Part shown: positions 47,174 to 57,895 of the stretch, one piece after another
Position numbering within the stretch: position 1 is the first letter of the stretch
How the letters are laid out: every line of letters begins with the position of its first letter
Source of the DNA: Ctenosaura bakeri
Lineage: Eukaryota; Chordata; Lepidosauria; Squamata; Iguanidae
Length of the DNA stretch: 64,000 bases
Assembly: GCA_948474755.1 (NCBI GenBank)
Contig: CAOLHI010000959.1
Span: 124,001 to 188,000, forward strand
Direction of reading: 5' to 3'
The notes under the pieces: model-generated
What the model saw: only the letters and a program-made list of their open reading frames with translations
Told to the model about the DNA's origin: nothing
The model's database searches: none
Made by a program: the position numbers and the translations under genes

Positions 47174-47589
47174 GGCCCTTTCTGTACAGCGACTGCATCC
47201 CAACATGGGGATATGAGAGGACCAGGACTGCAATAAGGCTTTTGCATGATATCATCATGGTCCTGCCCTCTTCCATTGCCAGCTGATGCAATTGTGGGGT
47301 AAGTCATTGACTGAGTTTCTCCAGCAATGACCCCTGATTGTGTGATCCTCCCATAGCTACCTGCCATGCAGTAGGGCTAGAAGCACAACAGAGGCAGTTC
47401 CTGCCCCAGCACAGCATGGGAAAGAGCTCAGCTGTGCTGCGAAGGAAGAGGCATGTCCCTCATGCTCCCTTCCACAGGGAGCTGGTTGGGTGCAGAGGGA
47501 AGGATTCCCATCATGTTCCCTTCCCAGCAAAGGTGCTGCTGGGATCACAACTGGAAGACAACCAAGCAAGGTAATGTGCAGAAATGGCC
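47174..47589. mobile_element. MITE of the GGCC-TTTC family, copy F
   Basis: Starts GGCCCTTTCTGTACAGC and ends GTGCAGAAATGGCC, flanked by CTA on both sides (47171-47173, 47590-47592). Non-coding; the interior includes paired TTCCCTTCC-type words near 47466 and 47515. Confidence 0.78.
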
Positions 47590-47592
47590 CTA

Positions 47593-48555
47593 GAGACCAA
47601 ATCATAATGGATTTCTGGTGAAAGCCCTCTTCAGAAAATCAGCATGGGGTTTGTGGTGAAATAATGTCACAGTCATGATCTGTTGGGGGGGTGAAGAGCA
47701 AAAGTGGGGCTGAAACAATCTCTATCTCACTCAAAAAACTGCACATAGTTGTCATTTTGCAAAACGGCAATTTAAAGTGAAACACCTACGTCACACCCCC
47801 ACAACAGTTTTTCTTGCCAAAGGTTTTTGGGTTTTTTTTCCCCCATTAAAAGAGCATCACTCCAACTGAAAGCAATTTCTTCACATTGTTATTACCAAGG
47901 CTGAATAAGTATAGCACAGGTCAAATGTAGGAATCAGCCAATGTCTTTAATGGAAATAAGATTGGAGGTTTTGTTCGAAGTGCCAATTCATTTAGAATCA
48001 TCACAGCATGATTTGTATATTTGTGTGTGGCCATTTCAAACAGGAATAACAAAGGAATGTCACTTTTTTTCCCCATCTGAGTTCTTCTCCAAAATCATCA
48101 AAAATATAATAGTTGACAAAGAAGTGATCTTGTTTTGATCATAGCCTTGTGCATTTCTTTCTCCTTCTTTTTTTTCTCCTTGAAAGAAGAAAGCTTTCTA
48201 ATTCGAGCTGTTTAAACAAGGGTGGAGTAGCTACATAGAAGAGAGAAGCAGAGGTCAACACGATCTTGACATGACAGAGAAGTGGGCCAGAAAAACTAGC
48301 AAAAAGACATTCAACAAATGTAAAAGCCAAGTTCAGCATTGAGGTAGGAAGAATCAGGTGCACAAATACAAAACAGGTGACATCTATCTTAATATCAGCA
48401 CATATGAAAAGTATCTAAGGGTTTTACGTAGAATAAAAGCTAAATGTGAATTATCAATGCAATGCAGTGGTTTAAAACGCTGCTGCAACAGAAGCACAGT
48501 GTCCAGATAATGAGGAGCAAATGGCACTATTCTATTCTGTGTTGGTCAAACCACA
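47593..48555. other. Unique sequence
   Basis: Nothing recognised. A G run lies at 47680-47691. Confidence 0.4.
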
Positions 48556-48558
48556 TCA

Positions 48559-48735
48559 GCCATTTCCGCACTACACTCTTATAGCGTGATTATTCCACTT
48601 TCAACATCCTATGGAATCCTGGGGTTTGCAGTTTTCGGAGGGGCCAGCTGGCCCCTCCTGAAACTGCAACCCTCAGGATTCCATAGGAAGTTGAAAGTGG
48701 AATAATCGCACTATAAGAGTGTAGTGTGGAATGAG
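48559..48735. mobile_element. Foldback MITE, copy 4 of the CACTACAC family
   Basis: Almost perfect inverted arms (CCGCACTACACTCTTATAGC against GCACTATAAGAGTGTAGTGT) with a very short centre around GGGGCCAGCTGGCCCC, itself a palindrome. Flanked by TCA (48556-48558 and 48736-48738). The best-conserved hairpin of the family here. Confidence 0.9.
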
Positions 48736-48816
48736 TCACCTTAGCACTAGATGCAGAACACCACCATTTATGTGGGCTAGTGACAAAAAAAAAAGTCTCT
48801 AGAATTCAGTCACTGA

Positions 48817-49317
48817 GACCCTTTCTGCACGAGGAAATTAAGATGGGCTAATGCATCTTGTAATGGAGGTTGTCTGCACCTTGGAGCGGACTAGGTTCGG
48901 ATTGTTTACCTTCGTTCTGCACCTAAGTCTGATTAAATGCACCCCCAAGTGGTCATCGAGCGTGCTATTTGAAAAATGGAAGAAACTGGTTTTTCAATTT
49001 TCCAGATTGCGCCAATTCATACTTTTGCAGTGGTGCAGATGTGCACATTCGCACGAATGCGAACTGGTGATCAGCGGAGGGTGGCCTGTGGGTGTGGTCA
49101 GCTTCAGCAGTTGGTCCCACCCAACAAATGACAGGAAGCCGCCATTTTCTCATCCTCATAGTACGGATCTATGAACTCACACTGCTCCGAATCAGTGTGG
49201 AACATACAGAGTAGCCCTGCGGAAGGACATAAGGGAAAGTCCGCCTTGTTTCGATCCCAGAAGAACCGGTAAGAAACGGCACAAAGCGATTCACTAGCCT
49301 CGTGCGGAAAGGGCCAA
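48817..49317. mobile_element. MITE of the GGCCCTTTCCACAC family, copy C
   Basis: Starts GACCCTTTCTGCACGAGG and ends CCTCGTGCGGAAAGGGCC, an inverted pair of about 18 bp. It shares the TTTGAAAAATGG/CTGGTTTTTCAA hairpin position with copies A and B. The outer flanks do not show a clean 3-bp duplication. Confidence 0.8.
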
Positions 49318-49421
49318 AGACCTGACTCCAGCAAGCAAATCTGAAGGAAATTTGTATGTTTAGCCTTGAGAACCTTGGCCCATCCACCTTTCATCTATGT
49401 CAACCTTCAACATGTAACTCT

Positions 49422-49623
49422 GGCCATTTCAACACTACACTGTTATAATGCTATCATTCCACTTTCAACATCCTGTGGAGTTCTGAAGATTGTAGTTTAC
49501 TGAGGCCCAAGAGCTCTCTGGGTGAGAATTCGAAAGAACCCTCCCTAAACTGCAAACCCCAGGATTCCATAGGATGTTGAAAGTGGAATAATAGCACTAT
49601 AATTGTGTAGTGTGGAAATGGCC
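49422..49623. mobile_element. Foldback MITE, copy 5 of the CACTACAC family
   Basis: GGCCATTTCAACACTACACT at the left and its inverse AGTGTGGAAATGGCC at the right. The flanks CTCT and AGAG extend the symmetry, so the true border may lie a few bases outside. Confidence 0.88.
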
Positions 49624-52600
49624 AGAGTCACATATTTAAGGCTGACACGGATGAAAGGTGGATGGACCAAGGTGGACTAACAAATGGGCGATGAAGCAAC
49701 TTTATTTTCAAAACACTTATTAAAATGTGAGATCTATCATAATTGATAAATCACAGTGCCTAATATAAGTAGTATACAAATTGCAACATCATAACAGAAT
49801 GCACTGAACAGAAGTGAATCATCAGGAATTAATATAGCCTACAAACATTAGCTCCTCCAGAATTTCCTTTGTGAAGCACAAGGATCATAAGGTGAAGATT
49901 CTTTACTTAGGAATACCATAAATGAATGTGAAACCTCAATAAACTTTTCCATACTGTTCTCATTTGATATGTTATTGTTTCTGTAACTGCTGTAGACCAA
50001 ATGCAATCTAACTACTGTAATTCTGATATTTAAATTCATCTGCATTCATCCAAGGTTTGCCAATTTCAAATCTACCTGCTGTCAATGAAATAGGAGATTT
50101 TTTTCCTAGGAAGGTCACTATTAGCTCCACTAAATATTAGCAACCAAAGAAGTGTATCACTGTATGTTGTATCACTGCCAGACATTTCAGAAAGTAGTTT
50201 TTTAGCAAAATTCCTGTATGCTTGTAAGCAACCACATATGTACATATGAACCCTGCTGTCTGCAAGTGTGCCATAAAGGACTGGGGGAAAGAGTGACAAT
50301 GATTTATCCGTAATAACTTGTACAGCTTAGGATACCATCTATGGATGGCTTTATGCATTGACTCTCTGGGGCTAGTCAATATTGCTTTAAATGATAATAA
50401 TTTTAATTCTGTTGTGCCTTATTTAGAATTATAGTGATCTTAGTCTCTCATACAGCTATAAGGTATCATCAGATAACTTATAGGTATATTCTCTGAGCAT
50501 TTTACGTGTTTTGGAGACCGCTCCTTTGAACTAACCATCTTTCAAAACACACAGCTCTTCAAAACTAGTCCTTGCTCTCAGAAGCCACGTAATCATGACA
50601 TCTTGCAATTTAGTATTTAGTAGCTCCAAAGATACTGGAGCTCCCATTTAAAAAAAGAAAACAAACAGGTTTCTAAATGAATACAGGCTGACTTCTTTCC
50701 ACAGCCTAATTTATTTTGTCCTGTGTTCAGAAGCTAAGTCTAGGTAGCCAGTAAATGGGGAAAGAAGGCAAAGAACAGGGAGGGAACAGTTTTTAAATAC
50801 ATAGCCCATTGCATCGAAACAGCAAATACTGACCTCAAATGCGGGTTCTCAGTTTTGTTAATCTGGTCTCTATGAAGCTCTTAGAGAGGAAAATCAGCAC
50901 TGAAAATCTTTTCACCTTTGGTTTCCACGTCTGTCCAGGGGATAATCTTATCTGCTCAAGTCAACTGTACTCTCTGTTTTAGATGGAATGCGTGGAGACA
51001 AGTCTAAGACTGGGGACATGTACTCTACTTCTATTGGATAGAGTAAACCGAGTAGCACTACAGGACCTTGATTTTTTTCTCCTCCATCCTATTATGTACT
51101 TTTCTACTGCTTTGTTTACCTTTTTTTTTTTTTTTTTTGCCACTTTGTCACTTCTCTGGTAACATTTCATATCACTGAAATTAGAGTTGTGTGGAACAAA
51201 GGGTTAGATTGTCCCATGCAAATTAACTAATGGAAAATTGCCCAACATCAATATTTAAAACCTCTTTAGACCTAAAACTTTGTTTGACCCAGCAAAAAAT
51301 GGATTTTTCAGATGGATTGAACACCATTACAACCTTTTTTAAAGAAATAAATAGCTTCACCTAAATGTTGGGGTTGTGATGCAAATAACACTTCCTTCTA
51401 ACACATGATGTGGGCACGTGCAGTGATTGCTCCTCTTTAGTTGGATGTGTTACATGTTAATTCTGCTTTGGAAAAATATTTGGTCTTTGTACATGCACAG
51501 GTTCCCTTATATTGCATTCTTACAAAGTGAAATTGAACTGCAGGACAATGTTTTCAAACCTGTGTGTTCCCATTGTTGCAAAAAGATATATTCTCCAAGG
51601 TCAGAAGGTAAACATTCACCATCCATTATGCAAGGGACAGAAAATCTCAGCACTTTAGCTGTGCATGAATGTGTATTTCATAATTCAAGAAAACATGTTT
51701 TTGGAAATGTGATCAGTTAGTATCAATATATTTGCCTAGACGTTGTTCATATCCTGTGAGCTTCCCTTTCCTCATTTCTCTTCTTTTTCCTATCATATTT
51801 ATTACTGTTCTTTTTCTTTGTATTCATACTTTAAAAATATATTTCCCTGTTTCCAGTCATAAGAGGATGGTTTGGAATAAATATACAAATTTAGGGAATA
51901 TTTTCAGTTTAATGGTGGCAATTTTGCCTAGCAAGGACAATTTCATAGCTGATCATTTTCAAAGTCTTTTTATACATCCATTCCACTACTGAGATGCAAT
52001 TACAGTAAATGGGTTGTCAAGGGTTTTTAGTCAAGATTATTTCAAGGTATTTGAGATTCCCCCCACAAAAACGGAGTTTAAACATCTGACTTTTGCGATT
52101 CAGCCTGCTACCCGTGAAGCAAAGAATGGTTGTTCAGAAAGTCGAGGGAGAGGGTACAGGGTGCTGCAGGGGAGAAGAAAGAAATACTAACTCCTGCAGG
52201 TCCCAAAAAAAGGACATATGCACAAGTTAGAGAAACATAGTGTGCTTGTGTCTCTAACAGGATTCTAGCCTTTTGTGTGTTCATACCGCATGCCTAAACA
52301 ACAAAAAGCCCATCATGCCACTCCTGCGGATTTCCAGTCCTCTGATAAAATTCCAATTTGTGGTCTTTTCCCTGTATAGTGGGGACTACTCATTCTGCTC
52401 ATGCCTATCAAAAGTCAAAGTAGGTTTTGAAAGAATATTTATAGAACTACATTTGTGTTGCTTTTGATCTCTCTGGATTCAGGGATTCACAGTAATACCA
52501 GTTCCATTTTCTTCAGCCTGTCAGTCAATCAACCTGCATGACCCGGCTGTGCCTGGGATTTGTTATGGGGTATCAGTTCCTGTCAGAGTGAAAGCCTGTT

Positions 52601-53159
52601 GGGTTGTTGTGGATGAAAGGCATAGAAACAGAGACAATATTGAGACTGAAGGGGAAGAAGGGGTAAATGATAAGGTAAAGTTGGAGACCTGCTGGGATGA
52701 AGAGAAATAATAGGTTAGCCAGGGAGGTGCAAAAAATCCAGAGAGATACACAGAGTGATACACAAGGGAATGAGTCAAGCTCGATTTCCAAGAGACTTGA
52801 ACATTTTTCAAATGGTAGATGAATGCTTGGTAGAAGGATTATATATGCCTGAACTCCATCACACTAAGGTTTGAATGAGGATGGAGGTGCAGAGAAACCT
52901 GTGAAATGAGAAAAAGAACTTGGTGCTTAATAGTTCTCCCAGTGCTTTGAAGCCTCCTTGGACAGATGCTCAAGTTAAAAGGAAAGAAAAATGGAACCCA
53001 GTGCTGATTGTTAAGTTGGGAAGGCAGCCAAAAATGATGGGTGAGGGAGGACAGAGGGCAAGGGACAGCAGTAGGGGCTGCGAAGAGAAGGATGGGAATG
53101 TTTCTATATGGAGAATATAATGTATGTATACCAATGGACAGAGGAGGGTATGTTAGAGT
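49624..53159. other. Longest stretch without a recognised element
   Basis: A 20-base poly-T lies at 51119-51138. Otherwise this 3.5 kb looks like unique AT-rich DNA. Frames at 51427-51720 and 51732-51992 show no domain I recognise. Old unrecognised repeats could be present. Confidence 0.4.
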
Positions 53160-53461
53160 GGCAGAGGAAGAAAGAAATTGTTTTCTACTGCTCCAAGGAC
53201 TAGAATACAAACCAATGGATTCAGATCTATCTGTCTGTCAGTCTGTCTGTCTGTCTATCTATCTTTACTGTAAGAGCTATCTGACAGTGGAATAGATTTT
53301 CCTGGAGAGCGTTGAGATCTCTGTCTTTGGAGGTCTTTAAATACAGGTCAGATTGCTATCTCTTAGGAGTTCTGTAGTTGTGTATTCCTCCACGACTGGG
53401 GATTGGACAAGATGGCCCTTGTAGTCCCTTCCACCTCTAGGATTCTATGATTCCATGATAC
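53160..53461 (+). mobile_element. CR1 3'-end remnant with an internal microsatellite
   Basis: AGAGGAAGAAAGAAATTG and ACAAACCAATGGATTCAGAT match the CR1 near 37735-37795. A (TCTG)n/(TCTA)n block then replaces part of the body, and GACAGTGGAATAGATTTTCC, GGAGGTCTTTAAATACAGG and GATTGGACAAGATGGCC follow. It ends GATTCTATGATTCCATGA. Confidence 0.88.
53226..53264. repeat. (TCTG)n(TCTA)n microsatellite inside CR1
   Basis: About nine tetramer units, TCTG then TCTA. Confidence 0.93.
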
Positions 53462-53476
53462 TGGGGGAGGTGGGTT

Positions 53477-54352
53477 TGTTACTCCAGTTATGTTATGTCT
53501 GGTGAGAGCACTAGATATCCTTTTGACATCAAATAATTTGGCCTTTGCTTGACCTTTCTCTGCCGCCCTACTCCATGTGTTTGCAGAGGTCCTCTGGACA
53601 AGCACGAATTGGGCGCGGCTGTTAATGGTTGTACATTCCAAAACCTCATTCAGGCAGGCAACTTAAGCCTCTCCGATGCTTTAGGGAAAAACCTCCCTGC
53701 AAACCGGCTTTGCTCAGTGCGTATCTACACAAAGCTGCATGGCCAAGAGCCGAGCCATTCCTTTATGTCGGGCTGTCAGCGTACTGCCCATACTATTGTC
53801 ATGTTAAGCTCATCATGCAAAACCTGACCTTTTCCAACTCCTTTGTCCCGCTCTAAAATCCCTTTGTTCTCACAGAGCATAGTATAGCCTGTAGGTAAAC
53901 TCCACCCTATAAAAAGTTCCCACTTTTGGGACTTCCTCGGATCACCCTGGACTTCCATCCAGCCTTGCTGCTGCTCTGTCCAGTGAAGTTTTCCCCTCAG
54001 TTCCCAATAACTGAGTCTGCCTCCATCCTTGGAACCTCCTCTTCTCTCCAGGACTACGAGACCAGGTGTCGTATTACCCATTCCCCAAAGCTCTCCATTC
54101 ATATTTCTAGTTAGTTGTGTGCATGTGGTGTCTTTTATGTTGTTTACTCTCAATAAATGTTATCTTTGTTACTTTAAAATTTGTCTGGCTACGCTCTCTG
54201 ACCTGAAGCCGTAGACATAGGGTACAAGATCCTAGCTGCAGTTACCCTGCCTCTCGTTAGCTTAAGAGAGTGCTCGAGACTAATTTCCCCATATTGTGTT
54301 TTATTCCGTTATTTGGGCACCCCTCCCGGGACCCTCAACATACAGGGTAACA
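53477..54352 (+). mobile_element. Solo LTR 3 of the retrovirus-like family
   Basis: Starts TGTTACTCCAGTTATGTT and ends TACAGGGTAACA, flanked by GGTT at 53473-53476 and 54353-54356 (4-bp duplication). TATAAAAA is at 53908-53915 and AATAAA at 54152-54157, about 240 bp downstream, giving a U3-R-U5 order. It shares TGGACAAGCACGAA, AGCCTTGCTGCTGCTCTG and GCACCCCTCCCGGGACCC-like words with the copies at 26773 and 39813. No internal coding region. Of the three it alone keeps both a TATA box and a polyadenylation signal. Confidence 0.9.
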
Positions 54353-54356
54353 GGTT

Positions 54357-55889
54357 GACTATGAGAAAAATTTTGTGCTCTATGTGTATGCATTTGTGTG
54401 ATGGTAGGATGAAGGAAAGAGAGTGCACATTGCCCACGGGTGGTAATCCTGAAAGAACGATAGAAGAAAAAGAAAGGGGATGAGAAAGTGTGAATGTTGC
54501 AATGAAAGAGCCAGGAGTAGGGTTGAGACAACTGAACAAGAATTTGAGTAATGAATTTTGGGGAAATTGATTTGTGAGTGGTCTTTTTATTAAATAAGGG
54601 AATAATCAATTTTAGAGTAATTTATTTAGAGATGATTGGGGGAAATTTGTTATCATGTCTTTTGTAAAATGGCTATTCTGTTGGAGCAGAAAATTCTGAG
54701 TTCAGAGGAATGTTTCTGTGGTTTGGCATTCAGACTCCATTTCCTTTATGATCAGGTTCTTGGTCAGTTTCCTTATCACTCAGCATCACCAGCCTGACTT
54801 ATGCAATGTCTGCACCAGTTTTGAAAAATTTAAAATGTACTCATAACCCATACCACACTCAGCCTAGGGGAGATATATACATATAACTACATATAAATGA
54901 CATATTAGCATGGTATACAAAATCATGCAAGGAGCCATTCAAAACATTCCCATAAACATACAGTCCACAGCAGTACAGCAACAATTTGCTGACGGACACC
55001 ATGATATGCCATAATACAGTATTCATGAATTTTCCTTGAGATGCATAAACAAAAGGCTAAAGTACCCATGCCTGAAATTGCATGATAACATAGCATTTGA
55101 TTTGCAGCTTCCTTTCAGTGTGTTTCCTTATAACAGAAGCTTGAGATAAAGCTAAGGGAGTCTGAGCTTAAACAAGTTGTGTCATTTTGCATCTTATTGT
55201 TACTTACTTTTTGTAGCTTACATTACAGCTGACTCTTATCTTCAAGCCAACAATTTAAATACACTATCGTCAGAGAAGAACCTGTAATTTAGCCTGGCTT
55301 TTGCTTAGCTTGTGAGATGCAAACCGTTTCTGAGCTATGAAAGGCGGTTCTGACAAGACGCCACATTCTAATCAACAAAAGTCATCATGGTTATTTTTTA
55401 ATTGCTCCCTACACCAGCTTATTTTCCTAACAAAGCATTTGACTTTATGTGGGGAACAGATGTATTTGTGTCTGTTTGCACTGAAATATCCACACATTAC
55501 AGTAAAGCAGCAGTTTACAGTTGGCTGACTGTGCCTCGTCTTTAGCAGACAATTAGTGAACAATGAAGAACTCATTATCTTCTTATTTCATTACAGTCAA
55601 GGAAACATACAATTAAAATCAGAAGTGTAAAAAAGAAAAAGAAAAAAAACCCGCATAATCCACCCCCTCAGAAACAAACATCTCGACTTTCCAGAGGCAG
55701 TGGTGCAGCTGCATTTCCAGAATAGCAGGCTTAAGCAACTGCTATGCCAGAGTCTGCACAGGACTATGCATCTTTCTTTCTGTTCTTTTTTTTTCTTTTT
55801 TAAAGGCACCTTTTCCTTTGACTTTAATGCAGTGAAGATGGAAGAAAAGTGGAAAAAGTGACAATATAAATGGTTGAATCCAGTCTTAC
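54357..55889. other. Unique sequence
   Basis: No repeat family or exon recognised. Confidence 0.4.
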
Positions 55890-56099
55890 ACCATTTCCGC
55901 ACTACAGTGTTAAAGTGCTGCTATTCCACTTTCAACCTCCTATGGAATTCTGGGGTTTGTAGTTTAAGGAAGGGCACTTCAAATTCTCAGCCAAAAAGCT
56001 CTTTGGTCTCAGTAAACTACAAACCCCAGAATTCTACAGGGCGTTGAAAGTGGAATAGCAGCACTTTAACACTGTAGTGCGGAAATGGGCATAGACTCA
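55890..56099. mobile_element. Foldback MITE, copy 6 of the CACTACAC family
   Basis: ACCATTTCCGCACTACAGTG and its inverse CACTGTAGTGCGGAAATGG enclose the usual TTCCACTTTCAACCTCCTAT and GGAATTCTGGGGTTTGTAG arms. Confidence 0.87.
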
Positions 56100-56399
56100 T
56101 GTAGGCATGCTGGATTAGACCAAAGGCCTAATGAGCAGGAGTGTAGCTCCCTGGATCTAGATACTAAGGTGTAGCAAGATGCTCACCAAATGAATATTTT
56201 TTCCATCCCTTCCCAACCCAGTGATTTTTCTACCCTTTCATTTCCTACATTTCTACCATTGCAAATGGCAAGTCACTGATTTTTTTTTAATTTCCTGCTT
56301 GATACCTTTGCCTGCCCAGTTTCTTTGGAAGTCTATACTTTTGTTTCTAGATCCAGAATTGGTTTTAAATTCTTGCAGTGGTAGAAATTTGGAGGCTGA

Positions 56400-56825
56400 A
56401 AGAAAAATTCACTGCACCTTACCTTTTTCCTGGTGCTGGCCTGTAGGGCTCGCACAGGAAGCCTTGGGAGAAACGCTCTCGCATCCTTCCTGCTTCAGTT
56501 CCGCAGCTGCTTCCTGGTCGCGCGAGCACCCCATCTCTTCCATTCGCAGTGCAGCCTGGAACCTCCCAGGCTGCACTGAGGAGAGGACGCTCAACCGGCT
56601 CGGCTCCCAAGGCTCTGCACACAAGCTAAGTGCACGCAGGGTCCCTGAGCAGTGCATGACTGTGCAGCATTTTCGGCTCTGAGCCAAAAATGAAAAAATG
56701 CTTGCGCAGTCCGCATCAGGCCCTTGAGCATCACGCAAATGTGAGTGCGTCATGTGGACCGCTCCTCACATTTATGTGATGCTCAAGGGGCCCTTTTGCT
56801 TCAGAAATGCCATGCAAAAAGGGTC
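56400..56825. mobile_element. MITE related to copy D, copy E (left end degraded)
   Basis: Shares with the 41.1-kb copy CTTACC and CTGGTGCTGG near the start, CGCAGCTGCTTCCTGG-like and CCTCCCAGGCTGCACTG words in the middle, and GCATTTTCGGCTCTGAGCC further on. It ends CCATGCAAAAAGGGTC. The left terminal repeat is no longer readable. Confidence 0.65.
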
Positions 56826-57236
56826 AAAGAATTCATGGAGGGAGGCACTCTAAAAAGTTTTCTACTGGAAGCCCCTCCTCAGGACATGAGTGCAACTCCA
56901 AACCCCAACTCAAGTTCCTCCATGAGTGATAGAAGAGAAGATACACAGCTATTTTCCAGTGGGGGCCCTAAGCTCTATACATTTATCTAGACCGTTTACC
57001 ATATACATTTATTTATATCTTTATGTACCACCAATACATTTCCCCTTCCTTACTTTTTTTGAAAAGCTAAACCACCCTAAAGGCAAACCTTTCCTTACAA
57101 GGAGTTATTTAATGTTTTGGGGACCTTTTCCTGCTACTTTTCCAGCTCTTACATATACTATTGTGAGGATGGGAACTATAAACAGTATTCTCCATGTTGT
57201 CACATCATGGATCCATATAATGGCACTATGATATGT
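56826..57236. other. Unique sequence
   Basis: Nothing recognised. Confidence 0.35.
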
Positions 57237-57399
57237 GTGTTGTGTGCTCTCAAGTAATTTCTTACTTATGGTGGATCCTATGGTAATCCTACCATTGGGT
57301 TTTCTTGAAAAGATTTGCTCAGAGAATTTATCATTGCCTTCTTCTAAGGCTAAGAAAGTATGACTTGCCCAGGTTCATCCAGTAGATTTCCATGGCCAA
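57237..57399 (-). mobile_element. Sauria-type SINE, minus strand, head missing
   Basis: The Bov-B-like tail (inverted) TTGTGTGCTCTCAAGTAATT with TACTTATGGTGGATCCTA is followed by the GATTTGCTCAGAGAATTTAT middle and CCATGGCCAAAC. The tRNA-like head is replaced by the (ATC)n repeat. Confidence 0.85.
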
Positions 57400-57402
57400 A
57401 CT

Positions 57403-57403
<1 letters not shown>

Positions 57404-57455
<52 letters not shown>
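57404..57455. repeat. (ATC)n microsatellite
   Basis: Seventeen pure ATC units. The methionine- and isoleucine-repeat frames across it are artefacts. Confidence 0.97.
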
Positions 57456-57683
57456 ATATCCTGCCTTTTGCCCCAGTAAATGGGAATCCAGGGGGCTTAG
57501 AACATATTTTAAAAAATAACAGTTTAAAAATTATATACATACTTCAATATAAATATAAACATGTAGGTTATTTAAATGACAAATATATATTATTAAAACT
57601 TTGAAATTCTTTGAAGTATTGAAATTTTTTAAAAAAACTGCTTAAAACCATAAAGTAGCACAGTACATCTTCAACCTCAGAAC

Positions 57684-57895
57684 ACTTTTCTAGGAATCTC
57701 TACCTACTCAAGTGTAATTCTATGACCAACTTCTGGTACAAGTGGGCCATAGAAGTCTGCTGGAAGACATAACAATGCCTAGAGAAGCATTCTCTCTAGG
57801 AATCTCTAGGTCCTCCATCATGACTCTATGGTCCACTTCTAACCAGAAGTGAACCATAGAATCACACTGGAGGACCTAAAGATTCCTGGAGAGAA
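57684..57895. mobile_element. Two tandem foldback units (TAGGAATCTCTAGG family)
   Basis: The second unit has 51-bp arms at 57790-57840 and 57845-57895 with a 4-bp loop (TCTAGGAATCTCTAGGTCCT against AGGACCTAAAGATTCCTGGA). The first unit (about 57684-57789) is a more diverged hairpin with the same words (TCTAGGAATCTCTACC, ATTCTATGACCAACTTCTGG). Side by side they look like a duplicated small MITE. Confidence 0.82.

Noticed and set aside
57331..57604. Methionine- or isoleucine-repeat frames
   Set aside because: They are both strands of the (ATC)n repeat at 57404-57455.
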